Source: Smithella sp. UBA2180 (lineage in GTDB: Bacteria > Desulfobacterota > Syntrophia > Syntrophales > Smithellaceae). From it: a stretch of DNA of 8,641 nucleotides. Both the position numbers and the translations under genes were made by a program. The stretch is taken from the NCBI GenBank assembly GCA_002327415.1, contig DCVU01000109.1:1-8641 (forward strand). The letters run 5' to 3'. The first letter of the stretch is position 1; the number at the start of each line of letters is the position of its first letter. Below the pieces are notes generated by a model that saw only the letters and a program-made list of their open reading frames with translations, was not told the DNA's origin and ran no database searches. Of this stretch, positions 1-6,475 are shown piece after piece.

Positions 1-73
1 GCTTTTTTTACATAGAGGTATGACGTTGTTGATAGCAATTTTTCCTATTGTGACACAGTCTCCAGGAGCAGGG

Positions 74-120
74 GGATTGCAAGTCGCGGGATTCAAGAAG
101 GAGTGACTGAAAGGCAATCC
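74..120 (+). promoter_or_regulatory. Possible structured leader upstream of the radical SAM gene
   Basis: GGATTGC (74-80) is perfectly complementary to GCAATCC (114-120). Just inside it AGTC (82-85) can pair with GACT (105-108), leaving a loop of about 19 bases. A competing pairing uses CAGTC (57-61) with GACTG (105-109), so two mutually exclusive folds exist on paper. The region before the first gene (1-157) has no convincing open frame and no clear -35/-10 pair that I could identify. It does not match the cobalamin riboswitch box. It may be an untranslated leader or a decayed intergenic sequence; short stems like these also arise by chance. Confidence 0.25.
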
Positions 121-133
121 TTTTGTAATTTGC

Positions 134-158
134 TGGCGGCTGTGATAAACAGCGGCCA
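134..158 (+). promoter_or_regulatory. Hairpin over the radical SAM translation start
   Basis: TGGC (134-137) plus GCTGT (139-143) pair with ACAGC (149-153) plus GCCA (155-158), with one G-G mismatch and a 5-base GATAA loop. The right arm ends on the A of the ATG at 158 and covers the whole place where a Shine-Dalgarno sequence should sit. No good Shine-Dalgarno is visible there in any case. A fold like this would hold back ribosome entry, so the gene may be weakly translated or translated conditionally. The pairing is directly visible; the regulatory role is inference. Confidence 0.35.
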
Positions 159-1507
159 TGAGTAAAAAGATTCTTCTGATAAACCCCTGGATTCACGATT
201 TCGCGGCCTACGATTTCTGGTTGAAACCTCTCGGGCTTTTATATTTGGGCGGCCTGCTTCGTCAAAACAATTATCAGGTTTATTTTATTGATTGTCTTGA
301 CCCGTATCATCCGGCCATGCTCCAAGGAAACCGCAAACAGCCAAAGCGTCATTCCTATGGCGACGGCAAATTCTTCCGGCAGATTATCACAACTCCTGGA
401 CCGCTGAAGATGTTTGATAGGAGAAGTTACTGCCGCTATGGCATTACACCGGAAATATTTCGCGAGGAATTAAAAAATTATCCGGATACAGACATCGTTT
501 TAATCACTTCGATGATGACTTACTGGTATCCCGGAGTTTTTGAAGCGATTAAAATAATCAAAGAAGTATTGCCCTCCGTTCCCATTGTGCTGGGCGGCAA
601 ATATGCGACACTTTGTTACGATCATGCTATAAAATTTTCCGGCGTTGATTTTGTAATTGCAGGCGCGGGAGAAAAACCAGTTCTGCAGTTGCTGAAGGAT
701 TTATTCAGAGAAGAACCTTCCTTCGTGCCCGATAGTGAAAACCTTGATTCCCTGCCCTGCCCCGCTTTCGATTTAATACGAAAGATTGACCAACTGCCGA
801 TTACCACTTCCCGCGGCTGTCCGTATCATTGCAGCTATTGCGCTTCGCATATTTTCAATGACGAATTCCGGCGACGCGATCCGGTAAAAATTGTTGACGA
901 AATCGAATGCTGGCAAATAAAATCCGGCGTAATCAATTTCAGTTTTTATGATGACGCCTTGCTTGTTAAGCCTCAGGAAATGATTATTCCCATGCTCAAA
1001 GAATTAAAACGAAGAAATTTATCCTGCCAGTTCCACTGCCCCAACGGATTGCATCTGCGAGAAATAGACAAAGAGCTAAGTGAACTGCTCTACGGCTCAG
1101 GATTCAAGACAATTCGCTTCGGCTTTGAAACGGCGGATTTCCAAAGGCAAAAGCAAACCGGCGGCAAAGTTATAAATGAAGAATTGTTAAATGGTGTGCG
1201 TCATTTAAAAAATGCCGGTTATAAAACTGAAGAAATAGGCATATATCTTCTCTGCGGCATGCCCGGTCAAAGCGCAGCGGAAGTTAGCTCCAGCATTGAC
1301 TTTGTCCGGGAAAGCGGCGCCAAACCGGTGCTGGCCGAATACTCGCCTATTCCCGGCACAAAAATGTGGGAGGAAGCGATTGCATCTTCTTCCTTTGACA
1401 TTCAAAGCGAACCACTATATCATAACAATACATTGCTCCCTTGCCGGAGCAATGTATTTAGTTATGCCGATTACACGGAGTTAAAGAAGAAACTGAAAAA
1501 TAATTAA
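158..1507 (+). CDS. B12-binding-type radical SAM protein
   Basis: A 449-residue radical S-adenosylmethionine enzyme of the cobalamin-binding-domain class; the substrate cannot be told from sequence. Residues 1-180 look like the Rossmann-type B12-binding domain: a hydrophobic first strand ending in LLINP, then a PLGLLYLGG helix start, and further on VLGGKYATLCYDHA and a GAGEKP turn. The classical DxHxxG cobalamin-ligand motif is not seen, so any cobalamin would be bound without that histidine. The radical SAM core follows, with CxxxCxxC at C221, C225 and C228 for the 4Fe-4S cluster, then an FGFE strand (321-324) and a GMPGQS turn (367-372) typical of the family. There is no signal peptide, so it is cytoplasmic. 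The ATG at 158 is the first start after an in-frame stop at 146; its ribosome-binding site is poor and lies in a hairpin. A 79-codon membrane gene follows 22 bases later. Family assignment is strong; function is unknown. Confidence 0.9.
   Translation: MSKKILLINPWIHDFAAYDFWLKPLGLLYLGGLLRQNNYQVYFIDCLDPYHPAMLQGNRKQPKRHSYGDGKFFRQIITTPGPLKMFDRRSYCRYGITPEIFREELKNYPDTDIVLITSMMTYWYPGVFEAIKIIKEVLPSVPIVLGGKYATLCYDHAIKFSGVDFVIAGAGEKPVLQLLKDLFREEPSFVPDSENLDSLPCPAFDLIRKIDQLPITTSRGCPYHCSYCASHIFNDEFRRRDPVKIVDEIECWQIKSGVINFSFYDDALLVKPQEMIIPMLKELKRRNLSCQFHCPNGLHLREIDKELSELLYGSGFKTIRFGFETADFQRQKQTGGKVINEELLNGVRHLKNAGYKTEEIGIYLLCGMPGQSAAEVSSSIDFVRESGAKPVLAEYSPIPGTKMWEEAIASSSFDIQSEPLYHNNTLLPCRSNVFSYADYTELKKKLKNN
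1427..1458 (+). repeat. Perfect 13-bp inverted repeat inside the radical SAM gene
   Basis: AATACATTGCTCC (1427-1439) is followed after the 6-base loop CTTGCC by its exact reverse complement (1446-1458). It lies within codons 424-434, about 50 bases before the stop codon. Only an A/T-mixed stretch follows, not a run of T, so it is not a standard intrinsic terminator. It could act as an mRNA 3'-end stabiliser or a pause site between the radical SAM gene and the downstream genes, or be a short palindromic insertion that kept the frame. Confidence 0.75.
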
Positions 1508-1529
1508 GGGACAAAATAAGCTGTCTTGC

Positions 1530-1769
1530 ATGAATGTATTAATTTGGATTAAAAATATTGCCGTCTTACTTCTATCCGTTTTGTTTTTAATTATCGGCGT
1601 CAATATTTTATGGGGTTCATATAATTTAAAGAATCCCCTGGAATTCGTAATGTCTTTTTTTTCCGCTTCCTTTTTAATTTTAGTTTGTATTGTTGGGATC
1701 ATATACTTTTTCTCCCGTTTATTTATTAAGAAACAACCGGATGGAATTAATAATGACGAAAGACAATAA
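1530..1769 (+). CDS. Small two-helix membrane protein, unknown function
   Basis: A 79-residue protein with two clear hydrophobic segments, about residues 7-27 and 43-62. They are separated by a short loop (SYNLKNPLEF), and a basic then polar tail follows (RLFIKKQPDGINNDERQ). By the positive-inside rule the K/R-containing tail should be cytoplasmic, giving a hairpin with both ends inside. I recognise no family. It starts 22 bases after the radical SAM stop and its last 17 bases overlap the start of the M16 peptidase gene, which argues for a real gene co-translated with that peptidase. The ATG at 1530 has only a weak, distant Shine-Dalgarno (GGGA at about 1508). It may be a membrane partner or anchor for the protease pair. 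It is small and unrecognised, so existence is likely but not certain. Confidence 0.6.
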   Translation: MNVLIWIKNIAVLLLSVLFLIIGVNILWGSYNLKNPLEFVMSFFSASFLILVCIVGIIYFFSRLFIKKQPDGINNDERQ

Positions 1770-3258
1770 TATACTCAGATTAGCTTTCATATTGGCGGCA
1801 TTTTTTTTACTTTCCGGTCATTCCTACGGTCTTGATCTGGAAAAGAAGGTTATAAAAACAAAACTGAAAAACGGTTTGACTGTGCTGATGCTGGAACGTC
1901 ATTTAAGCCCGACCGTTTCTTTATATATCCGGCATCGTATCGGCGCTGCGGATGAAACTGCCGGTGAAAACGGCGCCGCCCATTTTTGTGAACACATGAT
2001 GTTTAAGGGCACCACAACCATCGGCACCAAAAATTACGCTGCCGAAAAGAAAATATTGGATGCAATCGAAAAAACCGGCACAGCCCTGGATAAAGAAAAA
2101 CGAAAAAGTCAAAAGGCCGATCCAAAAATTATTGAAGGACTTTCTGCTCAATTAAAAAATCTACAGGATCAAAATAAGAAATATATTATACCTAATGAAA
2201 TTGACCGGCTATATACGGAAAACGGCGGATTGGATATGAACGCCTCCACCGGCCAGGATGTAACGACATATCATGTCAGCCTGCCCGCCAATAAAATCGA
2301 ACTCTGGGCAAGAATTGAATCTGATCGCCTGCTCAATCCTGTTTTTCGTGAGTTTTACACGGAACGTGATGTGGTGATGGAAGAGAGAAGGCAGCGTGTG
2401 GAAGCCGACCCCGACGGTAAATTATACGAACAATTTTTAAGCGCCGCTTATAAAGTACATCCCTACGGAAAGCCCATACTGGGCTGGACCCAGGATATAA
2501 TGAATTTAAGTCCGGATGCGGTAAAACACATCTTTGCCGAATATAGAGCGCCGGAAAGCATTGTGATTGCCGTGGCCGGCGATATCAACCCTCCGGAAAC
2601 ATTAAAATTGATCGAAAAATATTTTGGCCGGATTCCCGCGAACAACAAAAAGAAAAATGTGATCCCGGCGGAACCTCCGCAAACCGGAGAAAGAAAAGTG
2701 GAAGTGCTGTTTGATGCCAATCCGATAATGATTATCGGCTATCACAAACCAACAGCTCCTGCCTACGATGACTATGTGTTTGATGTTCTGGAAACAATCC
2801 TGACTAAAGGCAGAACCAGCCGATTATATAATTTAATGGTAACGAAAATGGGCATCGCGGAAAGCGTCAGCGCTTCCAACGGTGTGCCGGCGACAAGGTA
2901 CCCGAACCTCTTTACGATATTTGCCCAGCCCCGTCATCCCCATACGAATATTGAACTGGAAGAAATAATCTTGCAGGAAATAGAAAAAATTAAAACGCAG
3001 CCGGTGCCGGACACGGAATTAGCCAAAGCAAAAAATCAGTTAAGAATGGAATACATTCAAAATCTTGATTCCAACGGCGAACTTGCCGCAACGTTATCTT
3101 ATTACGAAGTATTGCTTGGCGATTACAGATATATATCCAATTATTTAAACATCATTGATAAAGTTTCAGCGGAAGATATTCAAAAGGCGGCAAAAGTGTA
3201 TCTGAATAAAGAAAACCGCACGATAGCCGTACTAAACCACAGCGAAAATAAAAATTAA
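1753..3258 (+). CDS. Secreted M16B zinc peptidase, catalytic subunit
   Basis: A 501-residue M16 (pitrilysin/processing peptidase-like) metalloprotease. Numbered from the ATG at 1753, residues 1-26 form a signal peptide (basic start, hydrophobic FILAAFFLL, then SGHSYG), so the product is periplasmic. The inverted zinc motif is intact as HFCEH (H77, E80, H81), and the third ligand is probably E211 in the VVMEERRQR helix. Between them lies a charged, helix-rich insertion of about 50 residues (roughly 105-160) compared with mitochondrial processing peptidase. The C-terminal domain has KMGIAESVSA where a substrate-binding Arg/Tyr pair is normally found, and the pair is absent. The next gene supplies it, so the two likely work as a heterodimer, as described for Sphingomonas M16 proteases. 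Start choice: the ATG at 1753 has GGA 7-8 bases upstream and yields a clean signal peptide. ATG 1741 and ATG 1690 are in frame but less suitable. The gene overlaps the upstream membrane gene by 17 bases. Confidence 0.92.
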   Translation: MTKDNNILRLAFILAAFFLLSGHSYGLDLEKKVIKTKLKNGLTVLMLERHLSPTVSLYIRHRIGAADETAGENGAAHFCEHMMFKGTTTIGTKNYAAEKKILDAIEKTGTALDKEKRKSQKADPKIIEGLSAQLKNLQDQNKKYIIPNEIDRLYTENGGLDMNASTGQDVTTYHVSLPANKIELWARIESDRLLNPVFREFYTERDVVMEERRQRVEADPDGKLYEQFLSAAYKVHPYGKPILGWTQDIMNLSPDAVKHIFAEYRAPESIVIAVAGDINPPETLKLIEKYFGRIPANNKKKNVIPAEPPQTGERKVEVLFDANPIMIIGYHKPTAPAYDDYVFDVLETILTKGRTSRLYNLMVTKMGIAESVSASNGVPATRYPNLFTIFAQPRHPHTNIELEEIILQEIEKIKTQPVPDTELAKAKNQLRMEYIQNLDSNGELAATLSYYEVLLGDYRYISNYLNIIDKVSAEDIQKAAKVYLNKENRTIAVLNHSENKN

Positions 3259-3285
3259 ACGCAGGCTTATACTACAGGAAAAATA

Positions 3286-4719
3286 ATGAACACATCTATT
3301 AAATATTTTACTTTCTTACTGCTGACCTGCTTCATAATTACCGGAGTCAATCTTCCCGTAGCAGCAGCGTCAAATTATCAGTTGCCCTCCCCGGACAAAA
3401 TTCATTATCCGCCGCTGCAATTTAAACTGCCGCCGGTCCAACGCGTGGTTCTGGAAAACGGGATCGTCCTTTATCTTCTGGAAGACCACGAATTGCCCTT
3501 AATTAATATCAAGGCTCTGATTAAAACCGGAACCATGTACGATCCGGAAGGCAAGGAAGGTGTTGCTGAATTAACTGCCTATGTCATGAGAACCGGAGGG
3601 ACAGCAAAATTAAACAGCACGGAAATTGATTCCCGATTTGATTTCATGGCCGCATCCGCGTCAATTGCCATGGCTATGGAATCGGCCCAGTTTAATTTTT
3701 CCATTTTAAACAAAGACCTTGACCAGGGACTTGACCTGCTGGCGCAGATACTTATCCAACCTGCTTTTGAACAAAATAAATTTGACTTGGCCAGACAATT
3801 AAAGGATGAAGAATTAAGAAGACTGAAAGACGATCCGCAAAAACTCGCTTTCCGTGAATTTAATCGCCTTATCTATAGCGGCGATCCACGCGGCCGCTTT
3901 CCATCGTATAAATCGCTCGCGAATATTGAACGCGCTGATTTAATCAAATTTCACAACCGGTTTTTCCAACCCGATAATATTATGTTTGCCGTAACCGGAG
4001 ATATCACCAAGGAGGAAGCTATAAATAAATTACGCCGGTATTTTGGTGATTGGAAGACAAACGGTATTTTGGCCAATGTTCCTTCTCCTCCTCAAAAATT
4101 CAACGCCGGTGTTTATTACATTGATAAAGAAATCTCTCAATCTACGGTTATCAGCGGCCAATTTGCCGCAAGTAAAACTGATCCTGATTTCTATGCTTTT
4201 ACAATTCTTGATTTTATCGTTGGCAGCGGCGGTTTTCCTTCACGAATTTTCAGCGCCGTGCGCAATAATGAAGGCCTGGCCTACAGCGCCGGAAGCTTTT
4301 ATCGCGCTAAACCTGCCTACGGAGTTTTCGGCGCCTACGCCTTTACGAAAACATCTTCAACCATAAAAACACTTTCACTGATTAATTCTGTTTTAGAAAA
4401 TATTCAGTCCGGCACGATTACAAACAAAGAAATAGAATGGGCCAAAAAATCGATTATAGACGGCTTTATCTTTTCTTTTGTAACGCCTGAACAAATTGCC
4501 TTGCAACAGATGAATATCGAATACGAAAAATTACCCGCTGATTTTCTCCTTAATTACCGGGATAAAATAGAAAAAGTCACCCTTAAAGATTTAAATAAAG
4601 TCGCCGGTAAATATCTGGATAAAACAAAAAACGTTGTCTTAATTTTAGGCGACAGCAAAAAGTTTGACGAACCTTCGGCAACAGCAGACCGGCATATTTT
4701 AATAACTCCTGAAGACTAA
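3286..4719 (+). CDS. Secreted M16B peptidase-like protein, non-catalytic subunit
   Basis: A 477-residue M16 homologue with an N-terminal signal peptide (about 1-28, ending near PVAAA) and then a Pro-rich stretch before the first M16 domain. The region equivalent to HxxEH reads GVAELTAYVMRTGGT (residues 92-106). All zinc ligands and the catalytic Glu are replaced, so it should be inactive alone. It retains the C-terminal Arg/Tyr pair, R326 and Y333 in VRNNEGLAYSAGSFY, which in active M16 enzymes holds the substrate backbone. It is thus the exact complement of the upstream gene, and a periplasmic heterodimer is the natural reading. In known pairs of this kind both subunits are required. It lies 27 bases after the catalytic subunit, with a good AGGA Shine-Dalgarno 7 bases before the ATG. 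Length is normal for an M16B protein. Family and loss of the active site are seen directly; dimerisation is inferred from characterised pairs. Confidence 0.92.
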   Translation: MNTSIKYFTFLLLTCFIITGVNLPVAAASNYQLPSPDKIHYPPLQFKLPPVQRVVLENGIVLYLLEDHELPLINIKALIKTGTMYDPEGKEGVAELTAYVMRTGGTAKLNSTEIDSRFDFMAASASIAMAMESAQFNFSILNKDLDQGLDLLAQILIQPAFEQNKFDLARQLKDEELRRLKDDPQKLAFREFNRLIYSGDPRGRFPSYKSLANIERADLIKFHNRFFQPDNIMFAVTGDITKEEAINKLRRYFGDWKTNGILANVPSPPQKFNAGVYYIDKEISQSTVISGQFAASKTDPDFYAFTILDFIVGSGGFPSRIFSAVRNNEGLAYSAGSFYRAKPAYGVFGAYAFTKTSSTIKTLSLINSVLENIQSGTITNKEIEWAKKSIIDGFIFSFVTPEQIALQQMNIEYEKLPADFLLNYRDKIEKVTLKDLNKVAGKYLDKTKNVVLILGDSKKFDEPSATADRHILITPED

Positions 4720-4739
4720 TTTCTTTTAAGGTATATTCT

Positions 4740-5981
4740 ATGATTGATGAAGACAAATTTAAAAGAGTATCTCAAAGAATCGATTCCTACCGCGAAGCAA
4801 TGATTGAATTGCAGATTGCTCTTAGCGCTGTTTCGGCGGTGGGCCCGGAAAACGGGGGCGACGGGGAATTGTTGAAGGCTAATCTTTTGAAAGACCGCCT
4901 TATCCAAATGGGTTTTAAAAACTTCCGGCATTATGATGCGCAAGATAATAGAGTCTCCTCAGGCATTCGCCCTAATTTTGTTACAACAATCGAGGGCAAA
5001 AATAAAAATAAATTTACCTGGATTATTACTCATATGGATATTGTTCCACCGGGTGAATTGCGTCTCTGGAATCATGATCCTTATAGCGCTTATGTAAAAG
5101 ACGGCCATGTTTTCGGACGTGGCGTGGAAGATAATCAGCAGGACATGGTGGCGTCCATCTATGCCGCCAAGGCTCTCATCGATGAGGGAATAACGCCTGC
5201 TAATTCGATTAACCTTGCCTTTGTTTCCGATGAAGAAACATCAAGCAATATGGGACTCTATTACATGATCGATTCCACGGATAATCTTTTTAACCATGAT
5301 GATTTGATTGTCGTTCCTGATTCGGGAAATCCGGAAGGCACATTAATCGAAGTTGCCGAAAAGAGTATTCTCTGGCTGTGTTTTAAAACAAAAGGAAAGC
5401 AATGCCACGGCAGTAATCCGCAATTAGGCAATAATGCATTTTCGGCGGCATCGCATCTGGTAACAAAATTAGCCAAACTCAAAAAGTTATTTCCCAAATC
5501 CGACCTCCTTTTTGATCCGCCGGAAAGCACATTTGAACCGACGAAAAAAGAGGCCAATATTGGCAATATCAACACCATTCCCGGCGAAGATATTTTTTGT
5601 ATGGATTGCCGCATTCTGCCGGACTATGATTTACAGGATGTCGTCTCGGCAATACAAAAAATTGTTCATCAAATTGAAAAGAAATTCAAGGTTCAGATAG
5701 AAATATCAACCGCGCAATACGTGCAATCAGCAAAACCGACTTCGCCTGACGCGCAAGTGGTCAAGGCGCTTACTGAAGCCATTAAAACTGTCTATGGTAT
5801 AAAGGCCTTTGCCGGAGGTGTGGGCGCCGGAACCGTTGCTTCCTATATCCGGAAAAAGGATTACCCCGTAGCTGTCTGGTCGAAAACCAACCAGACAGCC
5901 CATCAGCCAAACGAAAACTGCCCGATTGACAATATTCTAGGCGATGCCAAGGTCTTCGCGCACCTGTTTTTGCAAAAGTAA
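4740..5981 (+). CDS. M20 family metallo-hydrolase (ArgE/DapE-like)
   Basis: A 413-residue di-zinc amidohydrolase/peptidase of the M20 family. All expected residues are visible: H98 and D100 in THMDIVPPGE; bridging D131 in GRGVEDNQQ; catalytic E165 and ligand E166 in SDEE; D194 in PDSG; H223 in the lid-domain QCHGSNP; R291 in MDCR; and H388 in TAHQPNE. The lid/dimerisation domain covers about 205-320. The MDIVPPGE(x)W(x)DP form resembles M20 proteins usually annotated as succinyl-diaminopimelate desuccinylase-like or peptidases of uncertain substrate, so dapE or argE cannot be assigned. It has no signal peptide and is probably cytoplasmic. It starts 20 bases after the M16 subunit with AAGG nine bases before the ATG, so it is likely the last gene of the same transcript. 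It could hydrolyse peptides or N-acyl amino acids derived from the M16 pair's products, but that link is inference. No convincing intrinsic terminator follows. Confidence 0.88.
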   Translation: MIDEDKFKRVSQRIDSYREAMIELQIALSAVSAVGPENGGDGELLKANLLKDRLIQMGFKNFRHYDAQDNRVSSGIRPNFVTTIEGKNKNKFTWIITHMDIVPPGELRLWNHDPYSAYVKDGHVFGRGVEDNQQDMVASIYAAKALIDEGITPANSINLAFVSDEETSSNMGLYYMIDSTDNLFNHDDLIVVPDSGNPEGTLIEVAEKSILWLCFKTKGKQCHGSNPQLGNNAFSAASHLVTKLAKLKKLFPKSDLLFDPPESTFEPTKKEANIGNINTIPGEDIFCMDCRILPDYDLQDVVSAIQKIVHQIEKKFKVQIEISTAQYVQSAKPTSPDAQVVKALTEAIKTVYGIKAFAGGVGAGTVASYIRKKDYPVAVWSKTNQTAHQPNENCPIDNILGDAKVFAHLFLQK

Positions 5982-6022
5982 ATTCGATGCAGGATTGTGC
6001 AAATAAAAAAAATCTTACGATT

Positions 6023-6259
6023 TCACAGATAAACAATTACACATAGGGATAATCCCAAAAGGATTGCACTGAATCGTTGTCGTGCTCCGTTCAATCTGCA
6101 AATGGCATGATAAATTGCTATGTTAATATCGCTGCGTTTTTTTATATTACCGTGCGCATATGAACCAAACAATATAGCCTTATCAAAGTGACATATTTTT
6201 TCAACATCACGCAAATAATCATTCAGGGTTCTTATAATTGAAGTAGGGATTTTAACCAT
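6023..6259 (-). pseudogene. Truncated nucleotidyltransferase (MNT-like) fragment
   Basis: A 78-codon - strand frame whose first ~50 residues match the start of a minimal nucleotidyltransferase. An amphipathic helix leads into KAILFGSYAHGNIKKRSDINIAI, with G32-S33, the ten-residue spacer, D44, and N46 where the second metal-binding Asp of the DxD pair should be. The codon is AAC, one transition from GAC. After about residue 52 the sequence (CRLNGARQRFS, then a hydrophobic tail) no longer resembles the family. The third acidic residue is missing, and neither other frame continues the domain. Intact members usually run to about 100 residues or more. The ATG has GAGG about 10 bases upstream. It faces the M20 gene convergently with 41 bases between stops, and no HEPN partner gene is adjacent. 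It is most likely an inactive relic of an MNT/HEPN-type toxin-antitoxin or orphan MNT gene. A short functional protein cannot be excluded. Confidence 0.6.
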
Positions 6260-6440
6260 TGGAAAAGAGCCTCTGTTTGCTTAGGTAAAGTCTATTAAGA
6301 AGGACGATGGGATCACCAATTAAAAGGCATGTGTCAAGAGGAAGGAATCAGTTTTTAGAATTGATCATTTAACGGCTTTTTACAGCTTCATCAATTGTAT
6401 TGCATTGGATAAATCAAAGTGATAGAAACTGACTATCGAT

Positions 6441-6449
6441 TGGTATAAA
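6441..6449 (+). promoter_or_regulatory. Candidate extended -10 promoter of the phoH operon
   Basis: TGG followed by TATAAA (6444-6449) fits an extended -10 element, which can work without a good -35. The six bases 17 upstream (GATAGA) are a poor -35. Initiation would fall near 6456, giving a very short 5' leader of about 20 bases before the TTG start at 6476. Identified by pattern only; AT-rich sequence often contains such matches. Confidence 0.3.
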
Positions 6450-6463
6450 CTCTAAGCTTAGAG
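6450..6463. promoter_or_regulatory. Perfect 14-bp palindrome at the phoH promoter and RBS
   Basis: CTCTAAGCTTAGAG reads identically on both strands. It starts directly after the candidate -10 and its right half contains the GAG of the GAGG ribosome-binding site of phoH (6461-6464). As DNA it is a good shape for a dimeric repressor operator over the transcription start. As RNA it could form a 5-bp stem with an AGCT loop that hides the ribosome-binding site. The symmetry is seen directly; the function is inference. Confidence 0.4.
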
Positions 6464-6475
6464 GCTTATAAATAT

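Larger units (their letters stand above)
6260..6475. other. Intergenic control region between NTase fragment and phoH
   Basis: These 216 bases separate the divergent - strand fragment from phoH. They hold no credible gene; a 21-codon frame from the ATG at 6307 has its AGGA only two bases from the start. On the - strand a perfect TTGACA (about 6331-6336) lies upstream of the fragment but lacks a good -10 at 16-18 bases. On the + strand TTGCAT (6400-6405) with TAGAAA 17 bases on is a second weak promoter candidate. The most convincing elements are the extended -10 and the palindrome listed separately. Confidence 0.5.

Noticed and set aside
114..125. 12-base match GCAATCCTTTTG, found again on the - strand at 6056-6067
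   Set aside because: Flanks do not align beyond the 12 bases and the copies lie 6 kb apart; too short to call a repeat.
1..157. Cobalamin riboswitch upstream of the B12-type radical SAM gene
   Set aside because: No B12-box-like GCCACTG segment or the usual core spacing was found, and the leader is too short for the known consensus.
8..196. 62-codon - strand frame over the leader and start of the radical SAM gene
   Set aside because: Overlaps the real start, composition is unlike a protein family, and no ribosome-binding site stands out.
1427..1470. Intrinsic terminator at the 13-bp hairpin
   Set aside because: The hairpin is followed by TTAGTTATG, not a T-run, and lies inside a conserved coding region with the stop codon about 50 bases further on.
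4043..4366. 107-codon + strand frame inside the second M16 gene
   Set aside because: Shifted-frame shadow over the R/Y-containing domain, whose true frame has clear family motifs.
5261..5614. 117-codon - strand open frame inside the M20 gene
   Set aside because: It is the antisense of conserved catalytic segments of the M20 protein; its translation has no domain and the + strand gene explains the sequence.
6307..6372. 21-codon + strand frame (MGSPIKRH...) in the phoH upstream region
   Set aside because: Very short, Shine-Dalgarno only two bases from the ATG, no recognisable sequence.
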